From: Tannerella sp.
GTDB taxonomy: Bacteria > Bacteroidota > Bacteroidia > Bacteroidales > Tannerellaceae
Reading direction: 5' to 3'
NCBI GenBank assembly: GCA_031272655.1
Contig: JAISTJ010000087.1
Location: 1 to 11,688, forward strand
DNA: 11,688 nucleotides
The notes under the pieces are model-generated. The model made no database searches. It saw only the letters and a program-made list of their open reading frames with translations, and was not told the DNA's origin. A program made the position numbers and the translations under genes. Below are positions 6,737 to 11,688 of this stretch, piece by piece (positions within the stretch are counted from its first letter, which is position 1; each line of letters starts with the position of its first letter).

Positions 6737-8030
6737 CGTTCTGAATATTAATGGATTGCTTCACGTTCGTTCGCAATGACGAGGAAGGAGGTGTTCGCAA
6801 TGACGAGGAAGGTGGCGTTCGCTTCTTCTTTTTCGCTTGCGGAAAAAATGAAGAAGGGGAGGGCGTTTGCAATGAAGAAAGGGGTATCACGTCATTTCGA
6901 GGCACGAAACAATCTATAATCAAACCGGCCGCCCGTTCCGAAGCTCCCGGCAAGCCAGCCCTGCCAATCACCTCATCATAGCCGTCCATCATCCTATGGC
7001 GGTAATCAGCGTCTTCAATAATCCGTTTCAGCTCACAATACACTTTCCCGACGGTGAAATCGCCGCCGTACAGTTCCTTAACAACCTCGCGACCCGCTAT
7101 CAAATTGACAAGCGAGATGAACGGAGTGTGGAAAAATGTCCTGAAAACGAAGCTCGAAAACCGGCCGCCGGTGATGTAGTAACAAACAATCTGCGGAACA
7201 CGCAGCAACGCCGTCTCGAGCGTCGCCGTGCCGGAAGTTACGAGCGCAACCGCCGAATGACGCAAAATGTTGTATGTCTGCCCGAAAATCACTGCGGGCG
7301 ATTTGGTTGCCACATCGCTATAATCATCTGCCGTCAAACCCGGCGCACCTGCTATAACAACCTGATATTCAGGATATTGAGCGACAACCGAAAGCATCAC
7401 CGGCAGGTTTTGCGCAATCTCGGCTTTGCGGCTGCCGGGAAGGATGGCAAGCACCGGTTTTTCGGATAACTTATTGTTGAATAAGAAGTTATCCGGCTTA
7501 TCTTTGACCGATTCCAAAAACGCGGATACCGAATCCACACACGGATTGCCCACATAATCAACATTATAACCAAGTCCGGCGTAAAACTCCTTCTCAAAAG
7601 GAAGGATACACATCATCCTGTCCACATACCGGCGGATAGCTTTTATACGGTACTTTTTCCAAGCCCAAATTTTCGGGGATATATAATAAAAGACCTTTAT
7701 ATCAGGCATTTGCTCTTTCACATAGCGTGCTATTTTGAGGTTAAAACCCGGATAATCAATGAGTATCAGTGCGTCGGGATGAAACGAAACGACATCCCTG
7801 CGGCAGACGCTTAAGTTGCTCAACACCTTGCGAAGGTTCATCAATACGGGAATAACGCCCATAAAAGCCATATCGCGGTAGTGCCTGACAAGCTCGCCGC
7901 CAACGGCTTTCATCATATCGCCCCCAAAAAACCTGAACTCCGCAGCCGTGTCCTTCCGCTTCAACGCTTTCATTAGATTGGAAGCGTGAAGATCGCCCGA
8001 AGCCTCGCCTGCTATGAGATAGTATTTCAT
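6720..8030 (-). CDS. lpxB: Lipid-A-disaccharide synthase with repeat-derived C-terminal extension
   Basis: LpxB (GT19) joins UDP-2,3-diacylglucosamine and lipid X into the lipid A disaccharide at the inner face of the inner membrane. Core signatures are all present: GEASGD (8-13), FFGGDMM (34-40), IDYPGFN (91-97), YYISPKIWAW (115-124), VGNP (160-163), LPGSRKAEI (197-205) and TSGTATLETALL (265-276). The ordinary protein would end near residue 372. Here it continues to 436. Residues about 373-427 (starting DCFVPRND, with TPPSSSLR at 405-412 and again at 413-420, and a KKKKR run) are translated from a repeat element at 6751-6914. The tail is low-complexity, Ser/Pro-rich and probably disordered. 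The start ATG at 8028-8030 is three bases after the surE stop, and the sequence upstream is a heptamer repeat without a Shine-Dalgarno motif. Confidence 0.95.
   Translation of the reverse strand: MKYYLIAGEASGDLHASNLMKALKRKDTAAEFRFFGGDMMKAVGGELVRHYRDMAFMGVIPVLMNLRKVLSNLSVCRRDVVSFHPDALILIDYPGFNLKIARYVKEQMPDIKVFYYISPKIWAWKKYRIKAIRRYVDRMMCILPFEKEFYAGLGYNVDYVGNPCVDSVSAFLESVKDKPDNFLFNNKLSEKPVLAILPGSRKAEIAQNLPVMLSVVAQYPEYQVVIAGAPGLTADDYSDVATKSPAVIFGQTYNILRHSAVALVTSGTATLETALLRVPQIVCYYITGGRFSSFVFRTFFHTPFISLVNLIAGREVVKELYGGDFTVGKVYCELKRIIEDADYRHRMMDGYDEVIGRAGLPGASERAAGLIIDCFVPRNDVIPLSSLQTPSPSSFFPQAKKKKRTPPSSSLRTPPSSSLRTNVKQSINIQNDEQDK
6751..6914. repeat. Palindromic dispersed repeat element inserted in the 3' end of lpxB
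   Basis: The left edge reads ATGGATTGCTTCACGTTCG followed by TTCGCAATGACG. The right edge, read inward on the other strand, is GATTGTTTCGTGCCTCGAAA followed by TGACG. The two ends are therefore inverted copies of one motif, GATTGCTTC(N)xCGCAATGACG, enclosing about 110 bases that include 24-base tandem units. The left end also matches the copy at 91-120. The element has no coding capacity of its own, so it resembles a REP- or MITE-like palindromic element. It is read through by lpxB in an open frame. No certain target-site duplication is visible. Confidence 0.7.
6769..6822. repeat. 24-base tandem repeat inside the lpxB element
   Basis: The units GTTCGCAATGACGAGGAAGG plus (A/T)GG(T/C) occupy 6769-6792 and 6793-6816, with a third partial unit GTTCGC at 6817-6822. 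A diverged relative (CGTTTGCAATGAAGAAAGG) follows at 6864-6882. Because 24 is a multiple of three, each unit encodes an octapeptide (TPPSSSLR) in LpxB and copy-number change would keep the frame. The two full units differ at two bases only. Confidence 0.85.
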
Positions 8031-8093
8031 GTTTCAGGTTTGGGGTTTGGGGTTTGAAGTTTCAGGTTTGAGGTTTTCGGTTTCCTGTTTCAA
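8031..8093. repeat. Nine-unit heptamer array GTTTNNN at the surE-lpxB junction
   Basis: Starting at 8031 the plus strand reads nine consecutive 7-base units that all begin GTTT: CAG, GGG, GGG, GAA, CAG, GAG, TCG, CCT and CAA follow in turn. Read in the direction of the genes these are NNNAAAC units. They encode the last 18 residues of SurE and its TGA stop, and form the entire 60 bases before the lpxB ATG. The last three bases of each unit vary, but the period is perfect. Confidence 0.85.
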
Positions 8094-8864
8094 TTGCGCC
8101 TGTAACGTCTTCAAATAATGATAATCGGTAACATCCACTTTGCATGGCACAATTGCCGCATATCCGCCGTCCAACAGTGTAAGGTCATTGTCCGGAAGAT
8201 CTTCACCCGAAACTTGATAATCACCTGTAAGCCAATACTCTACATTGCCTTTAGCGTCCGTTTCCTGATCGAACTCATGAACCCATTTGCCGCCGGTTTG
8301 TCTGCCAAAACGTATCCCCTTGACTTTCTTTATATTAGGTATATTGAGATTGAAAAAAGTACCTTGCGGTAATCCTTCGTTAAGAACGAATTTTGCTACA
8401 ATCCCCGCAATCCTGCAAGCTTCCGAAAAATCAGCCCCGTCTTCGTACTCATACAGCGAGACGCCAATCGAAGGCACCCCAAAGACGCAACCCTCAAAAG
8501 TAGCGCCGATAGTCCCCGAATAATGAACCGACAAAGCCTGATTACCACCATGATTGATGCCCGAAAGCAGCAAATCCGGCTTCACGGACACAATCTCATC
8601 AATGGCCAACTTGACGCAATCTGCCGGTGTGCCGCTACAACTGTAAACTATAAGATGCTCTTTTTCAGACAGTTTCCTGTAAGTAATCGGTTTGTCGCAA
8701 GTTATTGCTGCCGACATTCCGGAGCGCGGACCGTCGGGTGCAAAAACAACAACATCGGCTGTCCGGCTCATATATTCAGCCAGACAGACTATGCCCGCAG
8801 CGTCCGCCCCGTCATCATTAGTAATAAGTATAAACGGCCTTTTTCCTTCTTCCGATAATGCCAT
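8034..8864 (-). CDS. surE: 5'/3'-nucleotidase SurE with repeat-derived tail
   Basis: SurE is a divalent-metal phosphatase that dephosphorylates nucleoside monophosphates and, in some bacteria, polyphosphate. The metal site is visible: Asp17-Asp18 in TNDDG (15-19), Ser48 in PRSGMS (46-51) and Asn104 in SGINHGGN (101-108). HYSGTIGATFEGCVFGVPSI (114-133) is the usual dimer and active-site segment, and FFNLNIP (170-176) follows. The family-like core ends around residue 258. Residues 259-276 (KQETENLKPETSNPKPQT) come from the heptamer array at the 3' end and are Pro/Lys/Glu-rich. The protein is cytoplasmic. The ATG at 8862-8864 lies eight bases after the mscL stop, and lpxB starts three bases after the surE stop. 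Confidence 0.95.
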   Translation of the reverse strand: MALSEEGKRPFILITNDDGADAAGIVCLAEYMSRTADVVVFAPDGPRSGMSAAITCDKPITYRKLSEKEHLIVYSCSGTPADCVKLAIDEIVSVKPDLLLSGINHGGNQALSVHYSGTIGATFEGCVFGVPSIGVSLYEYEDGADFSEACRIAGIVAKFVLNEGLPQGTFFNLNIPNIKKVKGIRFGRQTGGKWVHEFDQETDAKGNVEYWLTGDYQVSGEDLPDNDLTLLDGGYAAIVPCKVDVTDYHYLKTLQAQLKQETENLKPETSNPKPQT

Positions 8865-8872
8865 GTAACCGC

Positions 8873-9286
8873 CTATTTCTTCAACAAATCGCGTATCTCC
8901 CTCAGTAACAGCGTATCTTCAGCCGGCTCGGCAGGAGGCGCAGGAACTTCAGCCTGTTTCTTCCTGAAAGCATTTATCGCTTTGATTACAAAGAAGATAG
9001 ATAAAGAGATAATGATGAAATCAACAATCACCTGAATGAAAATTCCGTAATTGACTGCCACTTCGGGGGTTATCACTTTACCCCCATCCGTAACAGCCTC
9101 ATGCAGAACGAATTTCCAGTGCGTGAAGTTAATCCCGCCAGTAATAACGCTCACTAACGGCATTATAATATCTCCTACGAGCGAGGAAACAATCTTCCCG
9201 AAAGCCCCGCCAATCACAACTCCGATTGCCATGTCAAGAACATTCCCCTTGACTGCAAATTCCTTAAATTCTTTAACTATTCCCAT
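8873..9286 (-). CDS. mscL: Large-conductance mechanosensitive channel MscL
   Basis: The 137-residue inner-membrane channel opens under membrane tension to release solutes after osmotic downshock. It shows the family order: N-terminal amphipathic helix GIVKEFKEFAVKGNV (2-16), pore helix LDMAIGVVIGGAFGKIVSSLV (17-37) with the Gly/Ala-rich face that lines the gate, DIIMPL (39-44), a periplasmic loop, TM2 (about 81-105) and a charged C-terminal helix with LLREIRDLLKK (127-137). A Pro/Ala-rich linker (113-122) precedes the last helix. I choose the ATG at 9284-9286 because it gives the conserved N-terminus and is preceded by GGAA four bases upstream. An in-frame TTG further up would add nine residues that the family lacks. 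It follows the GH43 fusion gene by 19 bases. Confidence 0.96.
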   Translation of the reverse strand: MGIVKEFKEFAVKGNVLDMAIGVVIGGAFGKIVSSLVGDIIMPLVSVITGGINFTHWKFVLHEAVTDGGKVITPEVAVNYGIFIQVIVDFIIISLSIFFVIKAINAFRKKQAEVPAPPAEPAEDTLLLREIRDLLKK

Positions 9287-9305
9287 ACGATTCCAAATTA
9301 TATAT

Positions 9306-11363
9306 TTATTCAAATTTCATCCAGTCTATTTCAAAGAGATCAGTGTTGTCGGCTCCTGAAAACTGCAGCCAGAGCGTTTGTACGCCTTTCAGATTACGGA
9401 CGTTGCAGGAAAGTATAGTCCAGTTTTTGTCGGGTGGGACTTCCACTTTGCCGTGTTCGCCATGCCAGGGCTTGTCGCCTGCGATGCTGATTTTACCGCC
9501 GGCTTTGGAACGTAAACGTACTGTGAAACGCTTCACGCCTTCTCCATAGTCTATGTATTTCCATGCGGCGCGGTCGCCATTGTGAATTGCGTTCAAAGAT
9601 TCATTATCTTTCAGTCCTTCAATCAGTTGTATGCGAATGTTACCGTGCAAAAGGCATGCTTTTTCAGCGTCTATCCTTCCTGTCGCTTTCAATGGCGCTC
9701 CGGCGCCCTGAGATGTCATCTCTACTTCGGGGATACTTCCATCGGGTCTGAACTCTATCGGTTCAACGCACGCTTTACGCATCATGACACAATTGTGCGT
9801 CGGTCGGTGGTAGAAGACATACCATTTACCTTTGAACTCTGCTACAGAACCATGATTGTTCCATACGGCAGGGTCGCTGCCTGCATTGTCTATAATTACA
9901 CCACCGTACTTGAATGGTCCAAGCGGCGAACTTGAAGTAGCATAACCGAGACACGTCGGCCTATCTTGCCTGCCCATGTGAGCATAAACGAAGTAATAGA
10001 TACCATTTCGCTTAAACACAAAGCCTCCTTCGTGAAAATAATGCTCTTTTTCTGTTACTAAACCGTCTGTAATTGTCGAAACATCAATGGTTTGCATATC
10101 TTTATTCATTTTCGCGCCTTTGGCTGAAAACTGCCCCCAATAATAATATGCTTGTCCGTCATCATCTATAAAAACCGTAGGGTCAATACCATTTGCACCT
10201 TCTATTTTTTTTCCTTCGCGAAAGGGGCCTATGGGTGAAAGACTTGTAGCGACGCCCTCACCTCCGTCCGAAAGGCAGAAGTAAAGATAATATTTGCCGT
10301 CGCGCTCAATCATATCGGGGGCATAAAGATATGCATCCGAATATGGCACTTCGTCTCCCTCTCCTTTTGAAGCAAAAGTATTTTCATATAAACGCCAGTT
10401 TACAAGGTCGGACGTTTCAAGTACATCATGACGATGCGAACAGTAATATCCCGGCTTCTCGTCGAGAGAACCATAGACATATAGTTTGCCGTTTTTATCG
10501 CTGCGTGCTGTCGGGTCGGCAATATAAACTCCAGGAGGCGAAATGGGGTTACCTCCCTGAACATCAGACGCATTGAGAGGTATAAACTGCCAGTTGTAAT
10601 TTCCATCGGAAGATACAGTAAGAAATCTGAAGCCATGAGGATGACCGTCAAAATTGTTGCATGTAGTCTCACCGTTAAGGATAGTAATATTTCCGTAAGA
10701 AGTCTTGTTCGTGCAATGTAAGTGACCGGATATCCATATTATAACACCATTATCATCAGCTTTTTTCAACAGCTTTTTACGTGTTTCTGTCGGAATATTG
10801 AAATACTGGTCAGCTTCATCTACCGAATTGATAAATGGTGGCACATGAGTAAGCATAATGATTTTATTGCCGCTTTTGGATGCCTTGCCAAGCGCGTTTT
10901 GTAACAACTTGTCTTGTTGATTAATTAATGTCTCAGGCGCTCCACGCCACAATTGAGTATTAGCCGAGATTATTGAAAAACCGTTCTTTTCAAATGTACT
11001 GAAATCTTTTCCGAAATATTTACGGTATGTTTTAAAGTTTTCGTCAGTTACAGGATCAGGCAAATCATGATTACCGGCTGTCATTATCACCGGACAGTGA
11101 AGTTTGTTTTTGATTTTCAGAAAAACTTCTATAGCATGACGGTTTTTAATATCATTGACCATATCGCCTGCAAAAACCGCTATATCCGGCTTTAAGTAGT
11201 TTATTAACTCTACTGCCTGTTCAAATCGTGCAGAATCGGCAGCAAAACCGTCCACACCAAAACCCAGCTGTGTATCGCAAATTTGTGCTATTTTTAGCTC
11301 CGATTGCGCCACAACCGAGATGGTTACGACAGAGATAAAAACGGTCAAAATGAAAGATTTCAT
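9306..11363 (-). CDS. Secreted calcineurin-like phosphoesterase-GH43-CBM6 fusion protein
   Basis: This 685-residue protein has three joined modules after a signal peptide (1 to about 19, ending SVVA). Module 1 (about 22-265) is a calcineurin-like metallophosphoesterase: D30-T-Q32, GDMVND (66-71), GNHD (97-100), THVPP (172-176) and GHLH (213-216). Gln32 replaces the more usual histidine of the first DxH motif, as in CPPED1/CSTP1-like members. Module 2 (about 277-550) is a GH43 five-bladed propeller with the acidic triad visible: Asp283 in IADPTA (probable base), Asp394 in GIDPTVF, and Glu445 in HEGGFVF (probable acid). GH43 enzymes commonly act on arabinose- or xylose-containing glycans. Module 3 (about 565-685) resembles a CBM6 carbohydrate-binding domain, ending LFEIDWMKFE. 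The reading frame is continuous with no sign of frameshift. It overlaps the upstream dehydrogenase by four bases (ATGA). The exact glycan and phosphoester substrates are unknown. The fusion suggests a phosphorylated or phosphodiester-linked sugar, but that is inference. Confidence 0.88.
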   Translation of the reverse strand: MKSFILTVFISVVTISVVAQSELKIAQICDTQLGFGVDGFAADSARFEQAVELINYLKPDIAVFAGDMVNDIKNRHAIEVFLKIKNKLHCPVIMTAGNHDLPDPVTDENFKTYRKYFGKDFSTFEKNGFSIISANTQLWRGAPETLINQQDKLLQNALGKASKSGNKIIMLTHVPPFINSVDEADQYFNIPTETRKKLLKKADDNGVIIWISGHLHCTNKTSYGNITILNGETTCNNFDGHPHGFRFLTVSSDGNYNWQFIPLNASDVQGGNPISPPGVYIADPTARSDKNGKLYVYGSLDEKPGYYCSHRHDVLETSDLVNWRLYENTFASKGEGDEVPYSDAYLYAPDMIERDGKYYLYFCLSDGGEGVATSLSPIGPFREGKKIEGANGIDPTVFIDDDGQAYYYWGQFSAKGAKMNKDMQTIDVSTITDGLVTEKEHYFHEGGFVFKRNGIYYFVYAHMGRQDRPTCLGYATSSSPLGPFKYGGVIIDNAGSDPAVWNNHGSVAEFKGKWYVFYHRPTHNCVMMRKACVEPIEFRPDGSIPEVEMTSQGAGAPLKATGRIDAEKACLLHGNIRIQLIEGLKDNESLNAIHNGDRAAWKYIDYGEGVKRFTVRLRSKAGGKISIAGDKPWHGEHGKVEVPPDKNWTILSCNVRNLKGVQTLWLQFSGADNTDLFEIDWMKFE

Positions 11364-11688
11364 GGATGGAGGATTACTTTATTGAGATTGCCTTCGCGGT
11401 TATACAGTTTGCGGAACCATTCTGCACCTTCGCTGAGTGGGGCGACGGCAGAAATCATGTCATCAACATTCAATGCGCCGCTTGCTATCAGATCAAGCAC
11501 CATCTCATATTCCCCGTTGATAGCGCAACTGCCCTGAACTTTGATTTCGGATGTTACAACCTTTTGTAGAGGGAAATCAATCGAAGGCGTTACATTACCG
11601 ACAAGAACTGCCGTACCGCCTTTGCGAAGGGCGTCAATCATGGCATTGACTGTAGGCGAGATACCAATTGCTTCAAAACCAAAGTCAG
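11360..11688 (-). CDS. Zinc-type medium-chain alcohol/polyol dehydrogenase, C-terminal part
   Basis: The frame is open from the window edge to a TGA at 11360-11362 and gives about 108 residues, the C-terminal part of the protein. DFGFEAIGISPTVNAMIDAL and then RKGGTAVLVGN are the late Rossmann-fold strands of the medium-chain dehydrogenase/reductase superfamily. The rest (VTSEIKVQGSCAINGEYEMV, then LDLIASGALNV and NKVILHP) is the usual closing portion of sorbitol/threonine/alcohol dehydrogenase-like enzymes, which oxidise an alcohol using NAD(P). The catalytic zinc ligands lie outside the window. The stop codon overlaps the start of the GH43 fusion (ATGA), which indicates one operon and suggests a sugar or polyol substrate. 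Subfamily cannot be decided from this part. Confidence 0.88.
   Translation of the reverse strand, partial: DFGFEAIGISPTVNAMIDALRKGGTAVLVGNVTPSIDFPLQKVVTSEIKVQGSCAINGEYEMVLDLIASGALNVDDMISAVAPLSEGAEWFRKLYNREGNLNKVILHP

Noticed and set aside
6769..6822. Possible CRISPR array
   Set aside because: The units are directly adjacent with no variable spacers, only two are complete, and no cas gene is nearby.
6751..6981. Plus-strand ORF starting MDCFTFVRNDEE
   Set aside because: It is the translation of the palindromic repeat and the antisense of lpxB. Peptides of this kind are a known annotation artefact.
9287..9313. Upstream TTG start for mscL
   Set aside because: It adds nine residues before the conserved MscL N-terminus and overlaps the end of the GH43 fusion gene. 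The ATG at 9286 has a GGAA at good spacing.
1..11688. Defence island, prophage or insertion sequence
   Set aside because: No transposase, integrase, phage structural gene, nuclease-helicase or toxin-antitoxin signature is readable on either strand; the genes are housekeeping or carbohydrate-related.

Overview
The window looks like a chromosomal segment of a member of the Bacteroidetes, most probably order Bacteroidales. Three things point there. The gene order DUF4271 - hemD - rnpA - yidD - tatD-like - tyrS on the plus strand is the arrangement I know from Bacteroides-type genomes. Promoters match the Bacteroidetes form TAnnTTTG (with TTTG about 20 bases upstream in the best case) rather than -35/-10 boxes. 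Shine-Dalgarno sequences are mostly absent. I cannot name genus or species.

Layout. Bases 2-112 hold the 3' end of an unrecognised membrane protein on the plus strand. Facing it on the minus strand is a two-gene unit: an AGCS-family sodium:amino-acid symporter (669-2132) followed, with a 14-base overlap, by a YgjP/SprT-like zinc metallopeptidase-fold protein (161-682). A divergent promoter region (2133-2254) separates this from the plus-strand housekeeping run 2255-6318: DUF4271 membrane protein, uroporphyrinogen-III synthase, RNase P protein, YidD, TatD-like hydrolase and tyrosyl-tRNA synthetase, then tRNA-Gln(UUG) at 6401-6471. From the right edge back to 6392 everything is on the minus strand in close succession: a zinc-type sugar/polyol dehydrogenase (cut by the window edge), a large secreted metallophosphoesterase-GH43-CBM6 fusion protein, mscL, surE, lpxB, and a small unrecognised ORF that runs antisense through the tRNA.

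How the genes fit together. The plus-strand block is basal metabolism and translation: tetrapyrrole ring closure, tRNA 5' maturation, membrane-protein insertion and tyrosine charging. The minus-strand block joins a probable carbohydrate-use pair (dehydrogenase plus secreted GH43 fusion, start and stop overlapping by four bases) to envelope genes (osmotic safety valve MscL, nucleotidase SurE, lipid A disaccharide synthase LpxB).

The most striking features are (i) the three-domain phosphoesterase-GH43-CBM6 protein, and (ii) several short repeats at gene ends. A palindromic dispersed repeat with internal 24-base tandem units has added about 55 residues to LpxB. A related copy supplies the C-terminus and stop codon of the partial gene at the left edge. 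A nine-unit heptamer array (GTTTNNN on the plus strand) forms the SurE tail and stop codon and the whole region just upstream of lpxB. A second heptamer array (TTAATTC) lies between yidD and the tatD-like gene. I see no CRISPR array, phage, transposase or defence system.
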